Shown here piece after piece: positions 51,305-59,900 of a stretch of DNA of 64,000 nucleotides (position 1 is the stretch's first letter; every line of letters begins with the position of its first letter). The translations under genes were made by a program, and so were the position numbers. Location of the stretch: positions 496,001 through 560,000 of the forward strand of contig NZ_CP027942.1 in assembly GCF_005484985.1 (NCBI RefSeq), in the 5' to 3' direction. Source of the DNA: Agrococcus sp. SGAir0287. GTDB taxonomy: Bacteria; Actinomycetota; Actinomycetes; Actinomycetales; Microbacteriaceae. The notes under the pieces were generated by a model, which saw only the letters and a program-made list of their open reading frames with translations, searched no databases and was not told the DNA's origin.

Positions 51305-52093
51305 ATGACCCTCGACGCCCGCCCCGCCCCCGGCATCGTCGTGGCCGACGACGGCACGCGCCTCGCGATCCACGAGCTCGGCGATCCCGCCGGCAGGCCC
51401 ATCCTCATGGTCCACGGCTTCTCGTCGAGCACGCAGCGCAACTGGATCGACGCGGGCTGGGATCGCCCGCTCGTCGAGGCCGGGCTGCGCGGCGTCGCGC
51501 TCGACCTGCGCGGGCACGGCGACAGCGAGCGCCCCGGCGTCGGGCGCTACGGCGTCGAGCGGTTCCTCGGCGACGTGGATGCCGTGCTCGCCGCGACGGG
51601 GCTCGCGGGCGCGCGCCCCGGGTACCTCGGCTACTCGATGGGCTCGCGGCTCGGCTGGCGCTACGCCGCGCTGCACCCCGACGCGTTCTCGGCGCTCGCC
51701 CTCGGCGGCCTGCCCGCAGGCGATCCGTTCCGCGGCCTCGACGGCGACGTCGCGCGGCGCGCCCTGGCCGGCGAGGCCGCGCCGACCGGTGCGGCCGCGT
51801 TCGTCGTGCGGCTCGCGACCGCGCTGCCCGAGAACGACCCCGACGCGCTCGTCGCGCTCGCGACCGAGGTCGCCGCGACGCCCTTCGCACCGGCGGCGCA
51901 CGCGCCGAGCGTGCCCACGCTGCTCATGACGGGCGACCGCGACGAGCACGCCGCCGACACCGCGACGCTCGTCGACGCGCTCCCCGACGGGCGCTGGGCG
52001 CCGATCCCGGGACGCAACCACCTCAACGCCATCACCTCGCGGCACTTCAAGGAGCAGGCCCTGGCCTTCCTGGCCGACGCCTCCACCCCTTGA
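51305..52093 (+). CDS. Alpha/beta hydrolase
   Basis: A 262-residue hydrolase. HG of the oxyanion region in LMVHGFSSST, nucleophile Ser in LGYSMGSRLGW, Asp in MTGDRDEHA and His in PGRNHLNAI complete the triad. DLRGHGDSERP is the cap-entry loop. The substrate class (ester, epoxide or lactone) is not evident. CAGGAT precedes the ATG by 6 bases. Confidence 0.9.
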   Translation: MTLDARPAPGIVVADDGTRLAIHELGDPAGRPILMVHGFSSSTQRNWIDAGWDRPLVEAGLRGVALDLRGHGDSERPGVGRYGVERFLGDVDAVLAATGLAGARPGYLGYSMGSRLGWRYAALHPDAFSALALGGLPAGDPFRGLDGDVARRALAGEAAPTGAAAFVVRLATALPENDPDALVALATEVAATPFAPAAHAPSVPTLLMTGDRDEHAADTATLVDALPDGRWAPIPGRNHLNAITSRHFKEQALAFLADASTP

Positions 52094-52124
52094 GCGATGC
52101 TCGCTTCCGTGCAAGCGTGAGCGC

Positions 52125-52442
52125 GTGGACATCCCTGCGGGCGCCATCGTGCGCGAGTGGAGCGCGCTCGTCGAGACCGCTCGCGTCGACGAGTACCTGA
52201 CGTTCATGCGCGACACGACCTACGACCGGTACGTCGCGATCGACGGCAATCTCGGCACGCACATCCACTCGCGGGACCTCGGCGATGGGCGCACCGAGGT
52301 GCGCGTGCTGTCGCATTGGCGTGACGAGGCGGCGATCCGCGCCTTCGCGGGCTACGACATCCAACGGCCGATCAGCTATCCCGACGACGACGAGTTCCTG
52401 CTCGAGCATCCGCAGCCCGTGCGGCACTGGACGCTGCGCTGA
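52125..52442 (+). CDS. Small ABM-like protein
   Basis: A 105-residue protein: IVREWSALVETARVDEYLTF, GTHIHSRDLGDGRTEVRVL and SHWRDEAAIRAFAGYDIQ. The order resembles the antibiotic-biosynthesis monooxygenase fold, but the match is weak. GTG start at 52125; the ribosome binding site is not clear. It follows the hydrolase on the same strand after 31 bases. Confidence 0.6.
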   Translation: MDIPAGAIVREWSALVETARVDEYLTFMRDTTYDRYVAIDGNLGTHIHSRDLGDGRTEVRVLSHWRDEAAIRAFAGYDIQRPISYPDDDEFLLEHPQPVRHWTLR

Positions 52443-52517
52443 CCGCACTCTGACACCGAGTCCGCATCGGGGATGCTCCACTGGCAGGAATATCGCATCC
52501 GCGGTAGCGTCACGCGC

Positions 52518-52865
52518 ATGGCGCAACGCATGACCGAGCCCACGTTCTGGATCCTGACCTCGCTCGCCGAGGGGCGGCGGCACGGCTACGCCATCCTGCG
52601 CGACGTCGAGCGGATGAGCCAGGGCGCCGTCGCGCTGCGCGTGACGACGCTGTACGCGGCGCTCGAGCGGATCGTGCGCGAGGGGCTCGCCGTCGAGGAC
52701 GGCGAGGAGGTCGTCGATGGTCGTGCGCGCCGCTACTACGTGCTCTCGGACGCCGGCGTCGACGCGCTCGAGCTCGAGTCCGCGGCGCTCGAGGCTCGAG
52801 CGACCGCGGCGCGCGCACGGCTCGCGGCGCGCGGCGCGCGGACGGCGGGGGAGGCGCTCGCATGA
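52518..52865 (+). CDS. PadR family transcriptional regulator
   Basis: A 115-residue winged-helix protein: FWILTSLAEGRRHGYAILRD, VTTLYAALERIVREGLAVED, RARRYYVLSDAG. The coiled C-terminal helix (LESAALEARATAARARLAA) forms the dimer. TAGCGT is 7 bases before the ATG at 52518, so the upstream in-frame ATG (52473) is rejected. It overlaps the following membrane protein by 4 bases (ATGA), the common PadR plus partner layout. Confidence 0.9.
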   Translation: MAQRMTEPTFWILTSLAEGRRHGYAILRDVERMSQGAVALRVTTLYAALERIVREGLAVEDGEEVVDGRARRYYVLSDAGVDALELESAALEARATAARARLAARGARTAGEALA

Positions 52866-54211
52866 GCGCCCTCGAGGAGCGGTTCCGCGCCCTCCTGCGC
52901 TGGTACCCGCGCGCCTGGCGCGAGCGCGACGGCGAGGTGCTGCTCGCGACGCTGCTCGACGACGCGGAGGCGCGCGGACTCGAGGAGCCGACGGCGGCGG
53001 ACGCGTGGTCGATCCGCGTCCACGGGCTCGCCGCGCGCATGACGCCGGCGACCGCGGCGCTGGCCGCCGCCGTCGGACTGGCGCTGTACGTCTGCGCGAT
53101 GCTCGTGCAGTCCGCCGGGCTCATGGTGGACCCGCATCTCGCGCTCGGCGTCGACGGCGCGACGCTGGGCGCGGTCTGGCAGATCCTCGTGGTCGTGGCG
53201 ACCACCGCCGTCGGCACGCCGCTCGTGGCGATCGCACTCCTCGCCCTCGCACGCAGCCGGCTCGGAGCCGGTGCGGGCAGCAGCGTGGCGGCTGCGCTCG
53301 CCGTGCTCGTCGCCGGCGCGATCCAGGCCGCCGACGCGGTCCGCACCATCGTCGCGCCCGTCGTCGCCACCGACCTCGTCAGCATCACAGGCGTCGCGCA
53401 GCCGACGGCAACGCTCGTGGCGGCCGTCGTGGCGGGGGTCGGCCTGCTCTCGTTCGTGCACGACCTCGTGCTGCGACCCAGCGGCCTCGTCGCGCGCTGG
53501 CTCGTCGCCTTCGCGTGCACCGCGGCGCTCGTCGGCGTCGGCGTCGCGGTGTCGATGACGGGACTGGTCTGGGTGATCGCGTTCGCCGTGCTGGTGCTCG
53601 CCCTGTCGACGGAGGTGCGGCGACGCCACGATGCCGACGACGCGGCCGCGCGTGGCGAGTGGCGTCCAGCTCCCGTCGCGATGCTCAGCGGCGCCGCCAT
53701 CCTGCTCGGCGCGCCCTCGATGCTGTCGGTCGCGGCCTCGTCGGCGCTGCCGGGCATGGTGCGGGAGGAGGGCCTCTGGCAGCTCTTCGCGCTCGCGATC
53801 CTCGGCACGACGCTCCTGCTCGTCGCGCTCGCGATCGTCGGCAGCGCCTCGGTCGGGACGATCGCATGGTTCGCGGGCGGCGCGGGGGTCGCCGCATCCG
53901 CCGCGACGATCATCGCCGTCCTGCTCGGCATCGCCTCCGCGCAGGGGCAGCTCGTGCTCTGGATCGCGAGCGCGATGGCAGGCGCCGCCGTCGCATGCAC
54001 CCTCCTGCCGATCGCACCCGGAGGCGGTCCTGCGCTGCGTGCTGCCATCGCGGTCGCCGTCGGCGTGACGCTCGCGGCCTTCGCGCTGCAGGCGCTGCCG
54101 TTCGTGCTCGGCCTGCTCTGGCTCGGGGCGATCCCCCTGCTCGTCGTCGCGGGCGGTCGTCACCGCCGCGCACGCGAGCGGCGACGGTCGCTGGAGTCCA
54201 CCGCCGCGTGA
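52862..54211 (+). CDS. Polytopic membrane protein, PadR partner
   Basis: A 449-residue protein. The N-terminal cytosolic segment RFRALLRWYPRAWRERDGEV with LLATLLDDAEARG is typical of proteins encoded beside PadR genes in actinobacteria (often of ABC-permease or DUF-type, function unknown). About ten hydrophobic helices follow and the C terminus is basic (RHRRARERRR). PadR probably represses this operon. Confidence 0.75.
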   Translation: MSALEERFRALLRWYPRAWRERDGEVLLATLLDDAEARGLEEPTAADAWSIRVHGLAARMTPATAALAAAVGLALYVCAMLVQSAGLMVDPHLALGVDGATLGAVWQILVVVATTAVGTPLVAIALLALARSRLGAGAGSSVAAALAVLVAGAIQAADAVRTIVAPVVATDLVSITGVAQPTATLVAAVVAGVGLLSFVHDLVLRPSGLVARWLVAFACTAALVGVGVAVSMTGLVWVIAFAVLVLALSTEVRRRHDADDAAARGEWRPAPVAMLSGAAILLGAPSMLSVAASSALPGMVREEGLWQLFALAILGTTLLLVALAIVGSASVGTIAWFAGGAGVAASAATIIAVLLGIASAQGQLVLWIASAMAGAAVACTLLPIAPGGGPALRAAIAVAVGVTLAAFALQALPFVLGLLWLGAIPLLVVAGGRHRRARERRRSLESTAA

Positions 54212-54245
54212 GCCGTCGGGGGCGGGACGTCCACGATGCCGTGGG

Positions 54246-54350
54246 CTACGGCTGGCAGACGGGGCAGCGGTAGGCGACGCGCTCCATCGTCTCCGGCCCG
54301 AGGTGGCCGCGCTCGATGCGCGTGCCGCAGCGTCGGCACGGCTCCCTCAT
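54246..54350 (-). pseudogene. Detached copy of the Nei2 zinc-finger end
   Basis: A 34-codon frame (ATG at 54350, stop at 54246) encodes 33 residues matching the C terminus of the Nei2 glycosylase, including CRRCGTRIERGHLGPETMER and CPVCQP. Over 99 bases (54246-54344 versus 56125-56223) there are 5 differences, all synonymous, and no gaps. No ribosome binding site is seen. It could be a recombination leftover or a free zinc-ribbon microprotein. Confidence 0.75.
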
Positions 54351-54393
54351 GTCGCACCGCTGCCGAGCCACGGGCGCTGTCGCGCCCGAGCGG

Positions 54394-55413
54394 CTACGCG
54401 GCGGCGCGCGTCTCGATCGGTCTGCGCCGCAGCGATGGCGTCGTGATGGGGAGCGTGCGGTGCTCCTGATCCATGCGACCGACGCCGGTGCCGGGCGGCA
54501 CGATGGCGTCGATGCGGTCGAGCACCTCGTCGGAGAGGCGCACCGACGCCGCGGCGAGCAGGTCGTCGAGCTGCTCGTGGGTGCGCGGACCGATGAGCGC
54601 GGCGGTGACGCCGGGATGCGCCACGACGAACGCGAGCGCGAGGTGCGTGAGCGGCAGACCCGCCTCCTCGGCGAGCATCAGCAGCTCCTCGACGGCGTCG
54701 ATGCGTCGTTCGTCCCGCAGCGCTGCGAACATCCTCGTCCGTCGGAGGTCCGACTGCGCACCGCGTCGCACGCGCCCTGTGAGCATGCCGCTCGCGAGCG
54801 GGCTCCAGATCACCGTGCCCATCCCGTAGCGCTGCGCGACGGGCAGCACCTCGTTCTCGATGGCGCGATCGAGGAGCGAGTAGTGAGGTTGCTCGACGCG
54901 AACGCGCTCGAGCCCGCGGCGTTCCGCGACCCACTGCGCCTCCACGATCTCGGAGGCGGGCATGTCGGAGGTGCCGATCGTGCGCACCTTGCCGCTGCGC
55001 ACGAGATCGGTGAGCGCGGACAGCGTCTCCTCGATGTCGGTCTCGGGGTCGGGCCGGTGCATCTGGTACAGGTCGATGCGGTCGGTGCGGAGCCGACGGA
55101 GCGAGTCCTCGACCGCGGTCATGATCCAGCGGCGAGAGCCGCCGCGCCGGTTCGCGTCCTCGCCCATCGGTCGGGAGAACTTCGTCGCGAGCACGATCTC
55201 GTCGCGCCGACCCGCGATGGCGCGACCGACGAGCTCCTCCGACTCGCCGTACGCGTCGGCGGTGTCGATCAGGTTGACGCCGGCATCGAGGGCTCGAGCC
55301 ACCATGCGGTCCACCTCGCCCTGGTCGGTCGTGCCGAAGGCGCTGAACATCATGGTGCCGAGTGCGAGAGGGGAGACGTGGATGCCGGTGCGTCCGAGCG
55401 GTCTGCGTTCCAT
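54394..55413 (-). CDS. Aldo/keto reductase
   Basis: A 339-residue NADPH-dependent TIM-barrel reductase. The catalytic tetrad is visible: NLIDTADAYGESEE (Asp, Tyr), VLATKF (Lys) and LYQMHRPD (His). SPLASGMLTGRV and IGPRTHEQLDD are the cofactor-binding segments of the AKR11-13 type. It is divergent from a TetR gene with a dyad between them, so it is likely induced by a reactive carbonyl or related ligand. Confidence 0.9.
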   Translation of the reverse strand: MERRPLGRTGIHVSPLALGTMMFSAFGTTDQGEVDRMVARALDAGVNLIDTADAYGESEELVGRAIAGRRDEIVLATKFSRPMGEDANRRGGSRRWIMTAVEDSLRRLRTDRIDLYQMHRPDPETDIEETLSALTDLVRSGKVRTIGTSDMPASEIVEAQWVAERRGLERVRVEQPHYSLLDRAIENEVLPVAQRYGMGTVIWSPLASGMLTGRVRRGAQSDLRRTRMFAALRDERRIDAVEELLMLAEEAGLPLTHLALAFVVAHPGVTAALIGPRTHEQLDDLLAAASVRLSDEVLDRIDAIVPPGTGVGRMDQEHRTLPITTPSLRRRPIETRAAA

Positions 55414-55479
55414 GGGGGACTCCTGTCGTCGTGATCGCCGATGCCGTATCGTGCAGACGGAACGGTCGTCCGAAACTAT

Positions 55480-55496
55480 ACGGAAAGGTGTTCCGT
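55480..55496. promoter_or_regulatory. TetR operator candidate ACGGAA-N5-TTCCGT
   Basis: A perfect 6-base inverted repeat at 55480-55485 and 55491-55496, with another ACGGAA half-site at 55457-55462, between the aldo/keto reductase ATG (55413) and the TetR ATG (55513). The block is notably AT-rich. Confidence 0.55.
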
Positions 55497-55512
55497 TTTG
55501 TCTACCGACGCC

Positions 55513-56082
55513 ATGCAGCACGCGGACGCGCCGACGCGCCGGAAGCGCGCCGACGCCGTACGCAACACGGAGGTGGTGCTCGAGGCCGCGAAGAGCGCGT
55601 TCGCAGAGCTGGGGGTCGACGCGCCGATGCGCGAGATCGCTGCTCGCGCAGGGGTGGGCGTCGGCACGATCTACCGCAACTACCCGCAGCGGTCCGACCT
55701 CATCGTCGCCGTCTTCCGCCGTGAGGTCGCCGCCGTCGCCGCATCCGCCGAGCGCGTCGAGCGCGAGCATCCTCCCGAGGTCGCGCTTCGTGCCTGGGCC
55801 GAGGATCTCGCGCGCTTCGTCGCGACGAAGCGCGGCTTCGCAGCGGCGCTGCACTCGGGCGATCCGGCGTATCGCCCGCTGCCCGACGTGTTCCTCGGCA
55901 CCGTCGGGCCTCCCGTGCAGCGCATGCTCGATGCCGGCGCTGTTGCAGGGACGGTGCGCGGAGGCGTCACGGCGGAGGCGCTCATCCGGGCGCTCAGCAG
56001 GCTCGTCGACGACGAGGCGAGCGACGGCATCGGAGGCATGGCGGGGCTGCTGCTCGACGGGCTGCTGGGTCCGCGACCGTAG
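55513..56082 (+). CDS. TetR family transcriptional regulator
   Basis: A 189-residue repressor. HTH: NTEVVLEAAKSAFAELGVDA, MREIAARAGVGVGTIYRNYP. The C-terminal domain (ALRAWAEDLARFVATKRGFA) matches TetR_C_SBD-like proteins. The ATG at 55513 was chosen; a TTG four codons upstream is possible, while the frame further up would cover the operator. It probably represses the divergent aldo/keto reductase. Confidence 0.87.
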   Translation: MQHADAPTRRKRADAVRNTEVVLEAAKSAFAELGVDAPMREIAARAGVGVGTIYRNYPQRSDLIVAVFRREVAAVAASAERVEREHPPEVALRAWAEDLARFVATKRGFAAALHSGDPAYRPLPDVFLGTVGPPVQRMLDAGAVAGTVRGGVTAEALIRALSRLVDDEASDGIGGMAGLLLDGLLGPRP

Positions 56083-56124
56083 CGCCCTCCTCGCGCTCGG
56101 CGACGGGGGCGCCGACGCCATCGC

Positions 56125-56928
56125 CTACGGCTGGCAGACGGGGCACCGATAGGCGACGCGCTCCATCGTCTCCGGTCCGAGATGCCCGCGCTCGATGCGC
56201 GTGCCGCAGCGTCGGCACGGCTCGTGCTCGCGGCCGTAGACCCAGTAGCGGTCGCGGCGCAGCGAGCCGGTGAACGTGCGCTCGACGCGGTCGCGGTTCG
56301 CGACGATGATGCGATGCGCGAGCGCGACCATGCCGGGCAGGTCGTCGACGTCGCCGACTCGACGCCACGGCGAGACGCCGCGGAGGAAGCACAGCTCGGC
56401 GCGGAAGATCGTGCCGAGGCCGGCGAGGTTGCGCTGATCGAGCAGCGCCACGCCGATCTCGCGCTCGGGATCGCTCGCGAGGTTCGCCGCCGCGATCTCC
56501 GCATCCCAGTCGGGCCCGAGCAGGTCGGGGCCGAGATGGCCGACGACGGTGTCCTCGTCTGCGGTGCGCACGAGGTCGACGACGCCCAGCAGGTATCCGA
56601 CCGTCTGCCACTCGGCGGTGTCGAGCACGGCGCGCGCCGTGTACGCGGGCCGCTGCCAGCGCGAGCCCTGCCGGTAGCGGTGCCACGAGCCGTCCATCTT
56701 CAGGTGCGTGTGCAGCGTCCATGCCTCGCCGCCGCGCCCGTCGGTGCCGGGCTCCTCGATGCGGTGCAGGATGTGCTTGCCGCGGCTCACGACCTCCCGC
56801 ACCGTCGATCCGGCGAGGTCGGCCGTCGCGTGCTGCGGCACCCGCAGGTCGAAGCGCGTGAGCACCTGCCCCGCCAGCACCTCGTGCAGCGAGCGCGCGG
56901 TGCGCCAGACGGTGTCGCCCTCGGGCAT
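56125..56928 (-). CDS. nei2: Formamidopyrimidine/endonuclease VIII-like DNA glycosylase (Nei2)
   Basis: A 267-residue base-excision enzyme. MPEGDT supplies the catalytic Pro2 and Glu3; KMDGSWHRYRQG is the lesion loop; the H2TH region is RNLAGLGTIFRAELCFLRGV; the zinc finger is CRRCGTRIERG to CPVC. It removes oxidised bases. It starts 17 bases after the stop of lhr on the same strand, the linkage widely kept in actinobacteria. Its last 99 bases are duplicated at 54246. Confidence 0.95.
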   Translation of the reverse strand: MPEGDTVWRTARSLHEVLAGQVLTRFDLRVPQHATADLAGSTVREVVSRGKHILHRIEEPGTDGRGGEAWTLHTHLKMDGSWHRYRQGSRWQRPAYTARAVLDTAEWQTVGYLLGVVDLVRTADEDTVVGHLGPDLLGPDWDAEIAAANLASDPEREIGVALLDQRNLAGLGTIFRAELCFLRGVSPWRRVGDVDDLPGMVALAHRIIVANRDRVERTFTGSLRRDRYWVYGREHEPCRRCGTRIERGHLGPETMERVAYRCPVCQP

Positions 56929-56945
56929 CGGATCCTGCGCCCTCG

Positions 56946-59900
56946 TCAGCCGAGGCGCAGCCCCTTCGGGGTGAGCGCGAAGCCCGCCTCGCGCAGCACG
57001 GGGTCGAGCGCGGAGCCCAGCACGGCCTGGCCGTCGACGCGGTGCACCGCGATGCGGCCGAGCGCGGGCGCGACGGAGGCGAGGGATGCGGCGGCCGCCG
57101 CCAGGCGCGCGGGCTCGTCGTCGAACGTCAGCAGCGTGCGTCCACCCCGCTCGACGAACAGCGTCAGCGCGCCGTCGACGATCGTCACGAGCGCCCCCGC
57201 CTTGCGGCCCGGCCGGTGGCCCTCGTCGCGCTGCGGCCACGGCAGGGCGGCGCCGAACGGATTCGCGGGATCGGTCGCCGCGAGCGTGCGCGCCGCGAGC
57301 GGCGGAGCCTGATCCGGATCGAGGCCGAACGCGCGCAGCCGGTCGACGGTCGCGGGCGTCGAGAACTGCGCGGCGCCGAGGCCGGCGACGAAGTAGCCGC
57401 GGCGCGTCTGCCCCGCCTCCTCGAGCTGCGTGAGCACGCGATACGCGGCGGCGAAGCCACCCGGCACCTGCTCGGACTGCACGGCGCCGCGCGTCACGAT
57501 GCCGTGCCGCTCGAGCAGCTGCTCGGCATTCGCGAGGCGCCGCACTGTGGCATCGGGGTCCGGCGACGGCGTCAGCGTCCACCGCCCGCCGACCTCGGGC
57601 GCCGCAGACTGCGTCGTGCCGCGCGGTCGCATGCGACCGCGGTAGGCGCGCGTGCGCGTCGGCTGCCGCGTGCGGCGCGCCGACGAGCCGGTGCGCACGC
57701 GCAGCGCGCCGAGCGTGTCGTTCGTCACGTGGCCGCTCCACACGAGCTGCCACAGCGTCGCCGTGAGCTCGGAGTCCGGCACGTCGAGCGTCTGCTGCAG
57801 CTGGCGGAAGAACCAGCCGCCGCCGGCGCCGAGCGCGTCGAGCACGGCCTGGCCGGCGGCATCGGGTGCCTCCGTCGGGGCATCGATCGTGAGGTGCGCG
57901 GTCTCGGCGAGGTGCAGCCGCACCCAGCCGTCGGCGCCCGGCAGCGTGCCGTCGCCGCTCCAGAGCACCTCGCCCGTGCTCGTGAGCTCGTCGAGCATCG
58001 CCGGCTGGTAGTCGCGCACCCGGGCGGGCAGCACGAGCGACTCCCAGGCGCTCGCGGGCACTGCGGCGCCCGCGAGCTGCTCGACGACCTGCAGCACGCC
58101 GTCGATGCCGCGCAGCGAGCGATCCGCGTGCTGCCACACCGGCAGGAAGCGGGCGAGCTGCTCGGGCTCGACGGGCTCGACCTCCTTCCGCAGCGCGGCG
58201 AGCGACCGCGAGCGGAGCCGGGTGAGCACCTCGGCGTCGCACCAGTCGGTGCCGGCGGCGCCCGGCCGGAACTCGCCCTCGAGCACCCGGCGATCGCCGG
58301 CGAGCCGGCGCAGCGCGTCGTGCACGACGGCGACGCCGAGGCCGAGCGTCGACGCCGCGTCGGCGGGCGTGAAGGGGCCGTGCGTGCGGGCGTACCGGCT
58401 CACGAGGTCGCCGACGGCGTCGGGCACCGGCGTGAGGTACGCCTCCGGCAGGCCCACGGGCAGCGGCACCCCGAGCGCGTCTCGCAGGCGCGCGGCATCC
58501 TCGACCACCGCCCAGCGCTCGGCCCCGGCGATCTGCAGCCGCAGCACGCGCTGCTCGCGCCGCATGCCCTCGAGCGCCGCGTCGAGGTCGAGCCCGGCGA
58601 TGGTCGTCGGGTCGAGGCGCTCGACGAGCGCGGACGTGTCCATGGGGCCGAGCAGGCGCAGCAGGTCGACGGCGCCCTCGACGCCCTTCAGGCGTCGCTC
58701 CGGATGCGTGCGCTGCAGCTGCGCCTCCGTCGTCGCGATGACGTCGGGATCGAGCAGCTCGCGCAGCTCCGCGCGTCCGAGCAGCTCGGCGAGCATCGTC
58801 GTGTCGAGCGACAGCGCGGCGGCACGACGCTCTGCGAGCGGCGCGTCGCCCTCGTACATGAACGAGGCGACGTAGCCGAACAGCAACGACCGGGCGAAGG
58901 GCGACGCATCCGCCGTCTCCACCTCGAGCAGGCGGATCGTGCGGCTCGCGATCGACTCCGCGACGCCGCGCAGCGCCGGCACGTCGTAGACGTCCTGCAG
59001 CACCTCGCGCACCGTCTCGAGCACGATCGGGAACGACGGGTAGCGGCGGGCGACCTCGAGCAGCTGCGCGCCCCGCTGCCGCTGCTGCCACAGCGGCGAG
59101 CGCCTGCCGGGGTTGCGGCGCGGCAGCAGCAGCGCGCGAGCGGCGCACTCGCGGAAGCGGGAGGCGAAGAGCGCCGAGTCGCCGACGCGCTCGGTGATGA
59201 CGTGCTCGAGCTCGTCGGGGTCGAAGACGAAGAGGTCGGCGCCGGGCGGATCGGCGTCGGTGTCGGGCAGGCGCACGACGATGCCGTCGTCGGAGGCCAT
59301 GGCGCCACCGTCGAATCCGTACCGCTCGCGGATGCGCGCCGTGATGGCCAGCGCCCACGGCTGGTGCACCCGGTTGCCGTACGGCGAGTGCAGCACGATG
59401 CGCCAGTCGCCGAGCTCGTCGCGGAAGCGCTCGGCGACGAGGGTGCGATCGCTCGGCAGCTGCCCCGTCGCGGCGCGCTGCTCGGCGAGGAAGGCGAGGA
59501 GGTTCTGCGCGGCGCGAGCGTCGAGCCCCGCCGACGCGAGGCGAGCCTGCGCCTCCTCGGGCGTCCACTGCCCCGCCTCGCGCAAGAATGCGCCGATCGC
59601 GGCGCCGAGCTCGGCCGAGCGCCCCATGGCGTCGCCCGTCCAGAACGGCACGCGGCCCGGCTCGCCGAACGCGGGCGTCACGACGACGCGGTCGTGCGTG
59701 ATGTCCTGGATGCGCCAGCTCGTCGCGCCGAGCGCGAAGACGTCGCCGACGCGCGACTCGTAGACCATCTCCTCGTCGAGCTCGCCGACGCGGCCGCCGC
59801 GCTCGGCGCCTGCGAGGAAGACGCCGAACATGCCTCGGTCGGGGATCGTGCCGCCGCTCGTCACGGCGAGGCGCTGCGCGCCCGGCCTGCCGGTGAGGGT

